Shown here: piece after piece, positions 14,148-22,456 of the stretch
Layout: each line of letters begins with the position of its first letter
Position numbering within the stretch: the first letter of the stretch is position 1
Source: an uncultured Clostridia bacterium
Lineage (GTDB): Bacteria; Bacillota; Clostridia; Peptostreptococcales; Anaerovoracaceae
Length of the DNA: 35,441 nucleotides
Direction of reading: 5' to 3'
NCBI GenBank assembly: GCA_938034165.1
Contig: CALHKP010000081.1
Span: 1 to 35,441 of the forward strand
Position numbers and translations under genes: made by a program
The notes under the pieces: model-generated
Databases searched by the model: none
Seen by the model: the letters and a program-made list of their open reading frames with translations, nothing else
What the model was told of the DNA's origin: nothing

Positions 14148-15589
14148 GTGTTTTAGGAAATTTACAGCCGGAAAGCGTATTTGGTTTCTTCGAAGAAATC
14201 GCAGCTATTCCACATGGTTCTTTTGACAATGAAAGAATCAGCAACTATCTTGTTGACTTCGCAAAAGCAAGAGGACTTGAACATTATCAGGACGAAGCTT
14301 TAAACGTAATCATAATAAAAGAAGCAACTCCGGGATACGAAAACGCAGAGCCTGTAATTATTCAGGGACACATGGACATGGTATGTGAAAAAACTGCAGA
14401 ATCAGACTTCGATTTTAAAAATGACGGTCTGAAGCTTATTATAGATGGAGATATTCTTACGGCAGACGGAACTACTCTCGGTGGAGATGATGGAATCGCT
14501 GTTGCAATGGGACTTGCTCTTTTAGATGCAAAGGATATTGAGCATCCAAGACTTGAGGTTGTAATTACAACAGACGAAGAAGTAGGTCTTCTGGGAGCTG
14601 AAGCAATTGACGTTTCACCACTTAAGGGTCGCAAGATGATTAACATCGACTCAGAAGAAGAAGGAATCTTCACTTCAAGCTGTGCAGGTGGAGTTACAGC
14701 AACTGCAATCGTTCCTGTAGAAAGAGAAGCTTTTGCAGGCGACATATACAAGATTAGAATTGAAGGACTTCTGGGCGGTCATTCAGGAATCGAAATCAAC
14801 AAAGAAAGAGCTAATGCGAATATCCTTATGGGAAGAGTTCTCTATGATTTTGATTTTGCTGATTACAGACTTGTTTCCCTGAGCGGTGGAAAGAAAGACA
14901 ACGTTATCTGTAAACTTTCGGAAGCAGAAGTTGTAACAGCAGCAGATGCAGATAAGATCAAAGCTTATGCAGACGAAATGACAGCAACGTTCAGACACGA
15001 ATATAGAGTTGCAGATCCTGATGTAAGGGTTGTTATAGAAAAGACTGACAGCGTAGCAGGAATGCCTCTGACAGCAGAATCAACAGGAAAAGTTGTTACA
15101 TATCTCATGAACACTCCATATGGCGTTCAGAATATGAGCATGGACATCGAAGGCCTTGTTGAAACAAGCTTAAACATCGGAGCTCTTGAACTTGAAGAAG
15201 ATGCAATGAAGGCAGGCTATGCAGTAAGAAGTGCTGCTGAAACAAGAAAAGACTACATCGTAAAGAAACTGGAATCACTTGCTAAGGTTCTCGGAGGAGA
15301 ACTGACTCTTGCAGGTGCATATCCGGGATGGGAATACAAGGCAGATTCCCCACTGAGAGATACTGCAGTAAGAGTTTACGAAAAGATGTACGGAGAAGCT
15401 CCTGAAATCGCAGCAATCCATGCAGGTCTTGAATGCGGACTCTTTGCAGGAAAGATGGGATCAGATCTCGACTGCATCTCAATTGGACCTAACATGCAGG
15501 GCGTTCATACTCCGGATGAAACATTATCAATTTCATCAACAAAGAGAGTATGGGAATTCCTTGTAGAAGTTCTGAAAGAAAGTAAATAA
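14144..15589 (+). CDS. pepD: Aminoacyl-histidine dipeptidase PepD (M20 metallopeptidase)
   Basis: Cytosolic zinc dipeptidase of the M20C type, which hydrolyses Xaa-His and other dipeptides. The 481-residue length is typical. Metal ligands and catalytic residues can be placed: H76 and D78 in QGHMDMV, D115 in GGDDG, and E145/E146 in TTDEEVGLLG; the lid domain carries GLLGGHSGIEINKERANAN. It is last in the OPT operon, as expected for an enzyme that cleaves imported peptides. No terminator is obvious before the infC promoter six bases downstream. Confidence 0.95.
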   Translation: MSVLGNLQPESVFGFFEEIAAIPHGSFDNERISNYLVDFAKARGLEHYQDEALNVIIIKEATPGYENAEPVIIQGHMDMVCEKTAESDFDFKNDGLKLIIDGDILTADGTTLGGDDGIAVAMGLALLDAKDIEHPRLEVVITTDEEVGLLGAEAIDVSPLKGRKMINIDSEEEGIFTSSCAGGVTATAIVPVEREAFAGDIYKIRIEGLLGGHSGIEINKERANANILMGRVLYDFDFADYRLVSLSGGKKDNVICKLSEAEVVTAADADKIKAYADEMTATFRHEYRVADPDVRVVIEKTDSVAGMPLTAESTGKVVTYLMNTPYGVQNMSMDIEGLVETSLNIGALELEEDAMKAGYAVRSAAETRKDYIVKKLESLAKVLGGELTLAGAYPGWEYKADSPLRDTAVRVYEKMYGEAPEIAAIHAGLECGLFAGKMGSDLDCISIGPNMQGVHTPDETLSISSTKRVWEFLVEVLKESK

Positions 15590-15593
15590 TTGC

Positions 15594-15622
15594 TTGACAT
15601 AACCGGGCAAGAATGGTATATT
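15594..15622 (+). promoter_or_regulatory. Sigma-A promoter of infC-rpmI-rplT
   Basis: Perfect TTGACA (15594-15599), 17-base spacer and TATATT (15617-15622). Transcription would start near 15629 and include the entire leader. Confidence 0.85.
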
Positions 15623-15628
15623 AATAGA

Positions 15629-15748
15629 GTATGAAGAAGAAGTTATCCGCTTCTCACCCTTCAGATATCGCTCTGCCGGGTTAATGATGAGAATAATACA
15701 CTGAACACAGTGTGATTTTATGCGGATATTTTTATATCCGCTTTTTTT
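15629..15748 (+). promoter_or_regulatory. L20-type leader/attenuator upstream of infC
   Basis: The roughly 120-base leader ends in a terminator, GCGGATAT/ATATCCGC plus seven T (15722-15748). TATCCGC at 15644-15650 is complementary to the left arm of that terminator and can form an antiterminator. Further pairs are TTCTCA (15651-15656) with TGAGAA (15688-15693) and a CACTG/CAGTG hairpin. This agrees with the Firmicutes L20 leader, where ribosomal protein L20 promotes termination before infC-rpmI-rplT. The specific L20 contacts are inferred from position. Confidence 0.85.
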
Positions 15749-15774
15749 ATGTAAAACTACAGGAGGTGCTAAAA

Positions 15775-16290
15775 ATTAGCAAGGAAAACAAAATCAACGA
15801 AGAGATTCGTGACAAAGAACTGCGAGTAATTGATGAAAACGGCGATATGCTTGGTATCATGAGCAGAGAAGAAGCTTTAGCCTTAGCTGAGGAAAGAAAG
15901 CTTGATCTGGTTAACATTTCTCCAAATGCCAAACCACCGGTTTGCAAGATTCTGGACTATGGCAAATACAAATACGAAGCTCAGAAGAGAGAAAAAGAAG
16001 CTAAGAAAAAGCAGAAGACAATGCAGGTTAAAGAAATCAGACTTAGCACTTTTATTGAAGACCACGACATTAACGTAAAAGCAAAAACTGCAATCAAATT
16101 CCTTAAGGACGGAGACAAGGTAAAGGTAAGCCTCAGATTCCGCGGAAGAGAAAAGGATTACACTGCAAGAGGCAGAGAAGTAATGGAAAAGTTTGCAGAA
16201 TGCTGCAGTGAAGTTAGCGTAATGGATAAAAAACCTACATTTGAAGGCAGAAGCCTGACAATGTTCCTGGCACCGAAATCGGATAAGTAA
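15775..16290 (+). CDS. infC: Translation initiation factor IF-3, ATT start codon
   Basis: IF-3 binds the 30S subunit, keeps it apart from 50S and checks start-codon choice. The 171-residue protein has an N-domain (NEEIRDKELRVIDENGDMLGIMS, with the ISPNAKPPVCKILDYGKYKYE signature), a Lys-rich linker and a C-domain with KEIRLSTFIEDHDINVKAKTAIKFL. No ATG or GTG fits the known N-terminus. AGGAGG lies eight bases before an ATT at 15775, giving the expected (M)SKENKIN start. ATT starts are known for infC and let IF-3 repress itself; upstream in-frame codons lie in the terminator stem. Confidence 0.96.
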   Translation: MSKENKINEEIRDKELRVIDENGDMLGIMSREEALALAEERKLDLVNISPNAKPPVCKILDYGKYKYEAQKREKEAKKKQKTMQVKEIRLSTFIEDHDINVKAKTAIKFLKDGDKVKVSLRFRGREKDYTARGREVMEKFAECCSEVSVMDKKPTFEGRSLTMFLAPKSDK

Positions 16291-16313
16291 TTAAATTATA
16301 GGAGGAAAAATCG

Positions 16314-16514
16314 ATGGCAAAGAATAAGATGAAGTCACACAGAGGCGCATGCAAAAGAATGAAATTAACTGGAAGTGGCAAAATTAAGAGAAACAAGGCA
16401 TACAAGAGCCATATTCTTACTAAGAAAGCACCTAAGAGAAAAAGAGGCTTAAGAAAATCAACAACATTAACAAGTGCAGACTTAAAGAGAATGTTAAGAT
16501 CAATGGCTAAATAG
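16314..16514 (+). CDS. rpmI: 50S ribosomal protein L35
   Basis: A 66-residue, very basic protein with the L35 pattern: NKMKSHRGACKRMKLTGSGKI, HILTKKAPKRKRGLRK and the LKRMLRSMAK end. AGGAGG precedes the ATG. It sits between infC and rplT in the universal order and shares the L20-controlled transcript. Confidence 0.98.
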   Translation: MAKNKMKSHRGACKRMKLTGSGKIKRNKAYKSHILTKKAPKRKRGLRKSTTLTSADLKRMLRSMAK

Positions 16515-16539
16515 TTTAGGTAAATAGGAGGATATAGAT

Positions 16540-16899
16540 ATGGCAAGAGTAAAAAAAGGTGTTAACGCACACAAGAGACATAAAAAAGTATTAAAGCAGG
16601 CTAAGGGTTACTACGGTGCAAAGAGCAAAGTTTTCAGAGCAGCTAACCCAGCAGTTATGAGAGCTCTCAGATCAGCTTACGTTGGAAGAAAGCTGAAGAA
16701 GAGACAGTACAGACAGATGTGGATCGCTAGAATCAACGCTGGTGCTAGACAGAACGGTCTTTCATACAGCAGACTTATGGATGGTCTAAAGAAGAGCGGA
16801 ATCGATATCAACAGAAAGATGCTTTCAGAAATGGCTATCTACGATGCAGCAGGCTTCGCACAGCTATGCGAAACAGCTAAGAATGCAATCGCAAAATAA
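16540..16899 (+). CDS. rplT: 50S ribosomal protein L20
   Basis: A 119-residue basic protein of standard length, with ARVKKGVNAHKRHKKVLKQA, the GYYGAKSKVFRAANPAVMRAL helix and RQMWIARINAGARQNGLSYS. L20 is an early 23S rRNA-binding assembly protein and, in Firmicutes, the repressor of its own operon through the infC leader. AGGAGG precedes the ATG. Last gene before the terminator. Confidence 0.98.
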   Translation: MARVKKGVNAHKRHKKVLKQAKGYYGAKSKVFRAANPAVMRALRSAYVGRKLKKRQYRQMWIARINAGARQNGLSYSRLMDGLKKSGIDINRKMLSEMAIYDAAGFAQLCETAKNAIAK

Positions 16900-16911
16900 G
16901 AAATGAAGATA

Positions 16912-16947
16912 AAATCCGAAAAGAATTAACTTTTCGGATTTTTTTTT
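16912..16947 (+). terminator. Intrinsic terminator after rplT
   Basis: ATCCGAAAAG pairs with CTTTTCGGAT around a six-base loop and is followed by a run of eight or more T. Its right arm and T tract double as the -35/-10 spacer of the next promoter. Confidence 0.92.
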
Positions 16948-16954
16948 GTATAAT
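16926..16954 (+). promoter_or_regulatory. Promoter of the LuxR-type regulator, overlapping the rplT terminator
   Basis: TTAACT (16926-16931), 17 bases, then a perfect TATAAT (16949-16954). The spacer is the 3' arm and T tract of the rplT terminator. Confidence 0.6.
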
Positions 16955-17030
16955 GGTCTTTAACAGGAGAAAGCAGCGTCGGAATGACAGCGCGCTTTAC
17001 ACCGGTAATATTATGATTAGAGAGGTTACT

Positions 17031-17810
17031 ATGGCTTTTTTAGAAGAAAACGAGTGGATGTTTTTAAATGAGATTTCATATAATATATCATTTATTTATT
17101 CCTTTGATGAAATGAGACTTCAGACTTTGAACTGGCTTAAACTGCTTATAGGATTTGACGGAGCTGTTTTTTCGACAGTTGAAGACGGCGAAGTGAAGCA
17201 AAGTGTTTCCGTCGGCTTTGATGACAGCGTAATCAAGAAATATGAGGCGCTTTATCATGACAGTCCTATGTATTGGATACTCTTAAGCGGCAGAAATTAT
17301 GCTTATCTCCAAAGTGAGCTTGTGTCAAGTAGTTCGGCGATTACAGGAGATTTTTATGAAAGTGTATATAAGAGCGGAGGATTCGAATATTCAATGGGAA
17401 TAAATATCGTCTTTCGTGAAGAAGTGATAGGAATTATAAACTTTTACAGAACCCACGAGTCGGGAGACTTTACAAAACGTGAGATGTTTGTTCTTAACCA
17501 GCTTCAGAAGCATCTTGCATATCGCTTGTATTATGAGGCGAAAAAAGGCGATACAAGATATTTCTTTGCAAAAGGATATCATGACAAGATTTCAAAAGAT
17601 TTTGGTTTGACAGTGAGAGAGTCAGAACTTCTTGAATATGCCGTAAAAGGATATAGCAACGAAAAAATTGCAGAAACTATGAGTATCAGCATAAGCACCG
17701 TAAAGAAGCACTTCCACAGTCTTTATGAGAAGATGAATGTGAAAAACAGAGTGCAGCTGCTGCAGTGTCTGCCTCTGTCAACGGACAAAATCAATTTCGA
17801 CGAATTATAA
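17031..17810 (+). CDS. LuxR-family transcriptional regulator with GAF-like N-terminal domain
   Basis: A 259-residue DNA-binding regulator. Residues 1-180 look like a GAF-type sensor (a strand-helix pattern ending VIGIINFYRTHESGDFTKRE followed by a long helix). Residues about 190-245 are a LuxR helix-turn-helix: LTVRESELLEYAVKGYSNEKIAETMSISISTVKKHFHSLYEKM. The ATG at 17031 has GAGAGG five bases upstream; the frame is open to 16953, but those codons overlap the promoter. It lacks a phosphoreceiver domain, so it probably senses a small ligand. Its position just before a sigma-54 activator and a transport gene suggests, but does not prove, a local target. Confidence 0.85.
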   Translation: MAFLEENEWMFLNEISYNISFIYSFDEMRLQTLNWLKLLIGFDGAVFSTVEDGEVKQSVSVGFDDSVIKKYEALYHDSPMYWILLSGRNYAYLQSELVSSSSAITGDFYESVYKSGGFEYSMGINIVFREEVIGIINFYRTHESGDFTKREMFVLNQLQKHLAYRLYYEAKKGDTRYFFAKGYHDKISKDFGLTVRESELLEYAVKGYSNEKIAETMSISISTVKKHFHSLYEKMNVKNRVQLLQCLPLSTDKINFDEL

Positions 17811-17877
17811 ATGTAGCCGGATGTTATTCTGCCTGATATGCAGGGTGCAGCCGGTTATTGTTAAATAGGAGGCAAAA

Positions 17878-19230
17878 ATGAAAAATATAGACAGCTTTTT
17901 TAGCCTGATGAATTACTTTGACACGGTAATGGTAACTGACCGGAAAGGAAGAGTAAAATATTACATAAATCAGAGAAGTGACCTGTATTCATCGCCAAGC
18001 ACAAAGATAATAGGTATGCACCTTCTGGAACTGCATCCTGAACTTACAGAGGACACCAGCAGTATAATGACTGTTTTGAAAACAGGAGAGCCTATATATG
18101 ACAGGCAGGAAAAAATGGTTTCCCGTACGGGAAAAACAGTAAAAAAAGTATTCAGTACACTGCCTATTGTACGTGAAGGAGAACTGGTAGGCGCAATAGA
18201 TCTTTCCAGATATATAGATGTAGAATCTGAAAAGGCATTTTCGGCTGACGGCACTGACTTCCGGACAAAAATCAGAAATGTTGATGACATCCGTGGTTCA
18301 TCTCCTCAGGTTCAGAAACTGAAGGATACAATAAGAACAGTTGCAGGAAGTGATTCTTCGATACTCCTGTACGGAGAAACGGGAACCGGAAAGGGTCTTG
18401 TTGCAGAGGCGCTGCATACCTCAAGTCCGAGAGTGGAGAAGCCTTTTATAAGCCAGAACTGCGCTGCCATACCGACAGATCTTCTGGAAGGCATGCTTTT
18501 CGGTACAGTGAGAGGAAGCTTCACCGGTGCGGAAACTAAGCCAGGGCTTTTGGAAATGGCTGACGGCGGAACACTTTTGCTTGATGAGTTAAACTCTATG
18601 GATATAACCATGCAATCAAAACTTCTTAAGGTAATAGAAGAAAAAAGGCTCAGACGTGTGGGCGGCACCAAAGATATACCTATAGATGTAAGATTTATAA
18701 CTGCAATAAATAAGGATCCTGTAGAGTGCCTCCGTGAAGGAACCATAAGGCAGGACTTGTTCTACAGATTGAATGTTGTAAATATAACGATACCTCCCCT
18801 CAGGGAGAGAGAAGGTGATATACAGGAGCTATGTACATATTTTATAGGGAAATACAATAACAGCATGAACAAAAAAGTTGTCGGAATAGATGATTATGTG
18901 GATCGTATCTTTAGAACGTATAACTGGCCGGGAAATGTCAGGGAACTGGAAAATATTATTGAAGGTGCATTTAATGTCATACCCGGAGGACTCATAACAA
19001 AGGCAGTTGTGCCTGCATATTTGCTCAGAAAGTATGAAGAACCCCAAAGTGAAATGAGTTATCTCATGAATCCGGAGTTGTCCCTGAAAGAAAATGTGGA
19101 ATACATGGAAAAAAATATGATTTTGAATGTCATAAAGAATGCAAAATCCATATCACAAGCTGCAAGAATACTAAAAATCAGCAAGCAAGACTTGAGTTAC
19201 AAGCTGAAGAAGTATGATATAAAACTGTAA
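17878..19230 (+). CDS. Sigma-54-dependent enhancer-binding regulator, PAS-AAA+-Fis, copy 1
   Basis: A bacterial enhancer-binding protein that uses ATP to open sigma-54 promoters. In the 450-residue protein, residues 1-115 are a PAS-like sensor (VMVTDRKGRVKYYIN). The AAA+ core carries Walker A GETGTGKG (166-173), the sigma-54 contact loop GSFTGA (213-218, instead of GAFTGA), Walker B LLLDEL (about 233-238), RLNVVNITIPPLRERE and WPGNVREL. A Fis-type helix-turn-helix closes it (about 424-446, ISQAARILKISKQDLSYKLKK). AGGAGG precedes the ATG. A consensus sigma-54 promoter lies 162 bases beyond its stop and is the obvious target. Confidence 0.93.
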   Translation: MKNIDSFFSLMNYFDTVMVTDRKGRVKYYINQRSDLYSSPSTKIIGMHLLELHPELTEDTSSIMTVLKTGEPIYDRQEKMVSRTGKTVKKVFSTLPIVREGELVGAIDLSRYIDVESEKAFSADGTDFRTKIRNVDDIRGSSPQVQKLKDTIRTVAGSDSSILLYGETGTGKGLVAEALHTSSPRVEKPFISQNCAAIPTDLLEGMLFGTVRGSFTGAETKPGLLEMADGGTLLLDELNSMDITMQSKLLKVIEEKRLRRVGGTKDIPIDVRFITAINKDPVECLREGTIRQDLFYRLNVVNITIPPLREREGDIQELCTYFIGKYNNSMNKKVVGIDDYVDRIFRTYNWPGNVRELENIIEGAFNVIPGGLITKAVVPAYLLRKYEEPQSEMSYLMNPELSLKENVEYMEKNMILNVIKNAKSISQAARILKISKQDLSYKLKKYDIKL

Positions 19231-19357
19231 AATCAAAATAACGACAAAATTTTTTGCCATAAGTAAAGAAAATATATGCATATTCGTCGTGTATTTAAGA
19301 TTTGGAATGAAATTTTGGCTTTATGAAATGTTCTGAAAAAAGAAAGGCGCGTAATCG

Positions 19358-19380
19358 TTGCAAAATGGGGAATTTTGCAA
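19358..19380 (+). repeat. Perfect 9-bp inverted repeat next to the sigma-54 promoter
   Basis: TTGCAAAAT and ATTTTGCAA flank GGGGA. The right edge is 11 bases before the -24 element. Symmetric sites like this are typical regulator-binding sites; so near the promoter it would favour a repressor or an unusually close activator. Confidence 0.65.
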
Positions 19381-19391
19381 AAACAGAAATT

Positions 19392-19406
19392 TGGCACAAT
19401 AATTGC
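19392..19406 (+). promoter_or_regulatory. Sigma-54 (SigL) promoter of the nhaC-amidohydrolase-DMT operon
   Basis: TGGCAC, five bases, then TTGC followed by T: an exact match to the -24/-12 consensus. Initiation is expected about 12 bases downstream of the -12 box, near 19418. It is the only consensus match I noticed by eye on either strand. Confidence 0.9.
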
Positions 19407-19458
19407 TATTTATTATGGCAAGAAAACTCAAAGAACAAAAAAGTAAGGAGGTTATCTT

Positions 19459-20994
19459 ATGGAAACGAGTTTTGGAATTTTATGTTTATTGCCGCCTATA
19501 ATCGCAATTATATTAGCGCTTGTAACTAAACAGACAATTTTTTCACTGTTTATGGCGGTGTGGTTAGGAGCCACAATGATTAACGGCTATAATCCACTTG
19601 TAGGTTTTACCGCAGTAGTATCAGATTATATGATACCAAAAATTTCTGCGAATGCTTCAATGCTTATCCTGGTTACCCTTTCCGGAGGTTTGGTTGCTAT
19701 GCTTCGTGTTACGGGAGCGGCTCAGGCATTTGCAAAAATTATCACTAAGAAAATTAATTCTCAGAAAAAAGGTCAGGTTATTACTTGTCTGAGTGCATTT
19801 ATCTTCTCATATACTGAGCCTTGCCTGATCTTAGGTACAATCATGAGACCTGTAACTGACCTTGTAAAAGTGTCAAGAGCAAAACTTTCATACATCCTGG
19901 ACTCAATGGGATGTAACCTTGCTGCACTGTCACCTATCAGCAGCTATGGACCATTCATCACAGGACTTATTGCAACTCAGCTTGCAGCTGCAGGACTGAA
20001 AGGAAACGAATGGGGAATCTGGGCAAGAATGCTTCCATACAACATGTACAGCATTTTCGCAATCATCACAGTTTTAGTTGTAGCAGCATTTTCTCTTAAC
20101 ATTGGACCAATGTATATAGAAGAAAAGAGAGCTAGAGTAACAGGCAAGCTTCTTGCTGACGGTGTTGAACCGCTTATACCTGAAGTAAAAGCTGAATTCC
20201 CTGAAGGTTATGTACCTGGTCTTGTAAACTTTATTGTACCTATGGTGTGCCTGTTCGGTACACTGTTTGCAACTATTTTCTGGACAGGAGATATTGCAAA
20301 GAACGGTCTTTTAGATTCATTCAAGAACGCTAACATCACATTAGCTATTTGTATCGGATTTATGGGTGGCGGAATTGGTGCCGGCATCGTTGGTGTTGCA
20401 ACTAAGATATTCTCAGTAACAAAAGCTTTCAACCACTTTGTAGATGGTATGGCTGAACTGATTAACGTTCCATTTATCCTAGTATGTGCATGGTCAATGG
20501 GTGGAATCACTAATGACATGGAAGTAGGAGCTTACCTGTCAGGTATCGTAGCAGAACATCTGACATCAGGTGTTGTACCTGCAATGGTATTCTTGTTCGG
20601 AGCACTTATTTCATTCGCAACAGGTTCATCATGGGGTGTATGGTCAATTATGATGCCTATCGCATTCCCAATGGCAGTTGCTTTCAATCTTCCATTCGAA
20701 TATGTAGTAGCATCAGTAATCAGTGGCGGATTATTCGGAGACCAGTGCTCACCAATCTCAGATACAACAATCCTGTCATCAACAGGCGGTTCATGTAACC
20801 ACATAGTACACGTTATGACTCAGTTGCCTTATGGTCTTACTGTAGGGGCAAGCGCATTTATCGGCTTCCTATTCGGAGGCTTAACAGGACAGTACACACT
20901 CAGCATTCTTGTAACAGCAGTTATTCTGTTCGTAGCTTTAGTAGTACTGAGCAAAATTTCTAAAGTCAAAGAAGACGACATTGCATTAGCATAA
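19459..20994 (+). CDS. nhaC: NhaC-family Na+/H+ antiporter or sodium-coupled transporter
   Basis: A 511-residue polytopic protein (about 12 helices) of the NhaC family. Recognisable segments include CLSAFIFSYTEPCLILGTIMRPVTD, SMGCNLAALSPISSYGPFITGL and the C-terminal ATGSSWGVWSIMMPIAFPMA followed by SGGLFGDQCSPISDTTILSSTGG, a hallmark of NhaC proteins. Many members near catabolic genes act as Na+-coupled or amino-acid/amine exchangers rather than simple antiporters. AGGAGG precedes the ATG. Driven by the sigma-54 promoter and followed by an amidohydrolase, so substrate exchange is plausible (inference). Confidence 0.88.
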   Translation: METSFGILCLLPPIIAIILALVTKQTIFSLFMAVWLGATMINGYNPLVGFTAVVSDYMIPKISANASMLILVTLSGGLVAMLRVTGAAQAFAKIITKKINSQKKGQVITCLSAFIFSYTEPCLILGTIMRPVTDLVKVSRAKLSYILDSMGCNLAALSPISSYGPFITGLIATQLAAAGLKGNEWGIWARMLPYNMYSIFAIITVLVVAAFSLNIGPMYIEEKRARVTGKLLADGVEPLIPEVKAEFPEGYVPGLVNFIVPMVCLFGTLFATIFWTGDIAKNGLLDSFKNANITLAICIGFMGGGIGAGIVGVATKIFSVTKAFNHFVDGMAELINVPFILVCAWSMGGITNDMEVGAYLSGIVAEHLTSGVVPAMVFLFGALISFATGSSWGVWSIMMPIAFPMAVAFNLPFEYVVASVISGGLFGDQCSPISDTTILSSTGGSCNHIVHVMTQLPYGLTVGASAFIGFLFGGLTGQYTLSILVTAVILFVALVVLSKISKVKEDDIALA

Positions 20995-21031
20995 TAGTTT
21001 AGAATTTGATTAAATTTGGAGAGATAGTGAA

Positions 21032-22456
21032 ATGAAAAAAATAGATATGATCGTTAAAGCAAAGCATTTCTATACTATGGAAGGTGATGGCGTAGGCTAC
21101 AAAACCGGAGTAGTAATGCTTGTGGACGGAGGAAAAATTCTTGGCTTTTTCGATAGCGAAAAGGTAGATAAGGAATATGCAGCAGAAGAAGTTCTCGAAT
21201 TAGATCACCATATGGTTTTACCGGGATTTATTGATGGACATATGCATACAGCCTGCAATATCATGAGAGGTCTTGCACAGGATACAAACAACTGGATGAT
21301 GTACGGACTTCAGCCTTTTGACAATGCAGTTACACCTGAAGAAAGAGACGCGGGAAGCAGACTTGCTATCGTAGAAGCTATAAAAGCAGGAACTACAACT
21401 CTAGGCGATTATGATGCATCAATGGACAACGTATGCAGCTTTATCGACAAAGTAGGAGCAAGAGGAAACATTGCTCAGAATATCAGAGCTGCAAAGAGAA
21501 GAGTGTATAACCCGGGCGAACTTTATGAGTTCGATGATGAAATGGGAGAAGAGTCTCTTGCTCAGAACATAGCATTGTATGACAAATGGCATAACAAAGG
21601 TGACGGAAGAATAAGAATTCTGTTCGGACCTCAGGGTGCTGACTTTGTTAGTCCTGAAATGCTTCTTAAGATCCAGAAGATTGTAAAGGAAAGAAAAACA
21701 AAGATACACATGCATGTTCAGCAGGGAGACAGAGAAACATATCAGATTGAACAGAGATATGGAAAGAGACCTACAGAATTCCTGGAAAAACTGGGATTCC
21801 TGGACAAGGATCTTATCGCTGTGCACTTAACTGACTGTAATGACGATGAAACAAGAGTTATCGCTAAGAGCGGTGCTTCCATGATCGTAAATCCTGCATC
21901 AATCGGAATCATTGACGGAATCGTTTGCCCAAGCCTTGTATTCCAGGAAGCAGGCGGTTATGTTGCACTTGGTTCAGACCAGGCTCCGGGAAATAACTGT
22001 CATAACATCATTCACGAAATGAAGAATGTGTGTATGTTTAACAAACTGAAGTATCAGAATCCTGAAATAATGCCTGCATGGAGAGGATTAAGAATGGCAA
22101 CAATAGAAGGTGCCAAAGCTGTAGGCGTGGATGATATTGTAGGTTCATTAGAACCGGGTAAACAGGCAGACTTTATTGCAATTGACCTGAACTACCCTTC
22201 AATGCAGCCTGTATATATGTATCCTATGAGAAATCTGATACCTAATCTGGTTTACAGTGCAAGAGGTCAGGAAGTTGACTATGCAGTGGTAAATGGAAAA
22301 GTTATCATGAAGCATCAGAAGATGGTGAATGTAGACGAAGAAGAAATTCTGGCTAATGTTTCAAAGTACCCTGAAGGAATCGGAGAAAGAGCTTCGAAGG
22401 AATTCTTTGACATTCACGGAACTAATGCAGTATTCATGGAAGAAGGTAAGCTATAG
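21032..22456 (+). CDS. Metal-dependent amidohydrolase/deaminase (SsnA/TrzN/SAH-deaminase group)
   Basis: A cytosolic TIM-barrel amidohydrolase of 474 residues. Metal ligands are visible: H70 and H72 in GFIDGHMHTA, H226/H228 in KIHMHVQQG, H265 in AVHLTDC and D316 in GSDQAPG. The C-terminal beta domain carries GSLEPGKQADFIAIDL. Relatives deaminate or dehalogenate ring compounds such as guanine, S-adenosylhomocysteine, 8-oxoguanine, triazines or creatinine. Sitting between two transporters and next to hydantoin genes, deamination of an iminohydantoin or creatinine-like ring is a candidate role (inference). GGAGAG precedes the ATG. Confidence 0.85.
   Translation: MKKIDMIVKAKHFYTMEGDGVGYKTGVVMLVDGGKILGFFDSEKVDKEYAAEEVLELDHHMVLPGFIDGHMHTACNIMRGLAQDTNNWMMYGLQPFDNAVTPEERDAGSRLAIVEAIKAGTTTLGDYDASMDNVCSFIDKVGARGNIAQNIRAAKRRVYNPGELYEFDDEMGEESLAQNIALYDKWHNKGDGRIRILFGPQGADFVSPEMLLKIQKIVKERKTKIHMHVQQGDRETYQIEQRYGKRPTEFLEKLGFLDKDLIAVHLTDCNDDETRVIAKSGASMIVNPASIGIIDGIVCPSLVFQEAGGYVALGSDQAPGNNCHNIIHEMKNVCMFNKLKYQNPEIMPAWRGLRMATIEGAKAVGVDDIVGSLEPGKQADFIAIDLNYPSMQPVYMYPMRNLIPNLVYSARGQEVDYAVVNGKVIMKHQKMVNVDEEEILANVSKYPEGIGERASKEFFDIHGTNAVFMEEGKL

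Larger units (their letters stand above)
19231..19458 (+). promoter_or_regulatory. Control region between the sigma-54 regulator and the nhaC-like gene
   Basis: This 228-base gap has no convincing gene. It contains an ATATGCATAT palindrome near 19274-19284, a perfect TTGCAAAAT inverted repeat (19358-19380) and the sigma-54 promoter (19392-19406), then an untranslated leader of about 40 bases. AT-rich DNA upstream could hold enhancer sites for the activator. Confidence 0.6.

Noticed and set aside
14362..14751. Long open frames on the opposite strand of pepD and similar ones opposite mrpE, mrpF, mrpD, the OPT gene, coaBC and other genes
   Set aside because: They are mirror frames of well-identified genes, rich in Ser/Ile/Arg, without ribosome-binding sites or recognisable domains.
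17811..17877. Hairpin with repeated GCCGG between the LuxR-type regulator and the sigma-54 activator
   Set aside because: Pairings are short and imperfect and no T tract follows, so neither a terminator nor an operator can be supported.
19323..19529. A 68-codon plus-strand frame across the sigma-54 promoter
   Set aside because: It covers the palindrome and the -24/-12 promoter and then runs into nhaC in another frame; composition is not protein-like.
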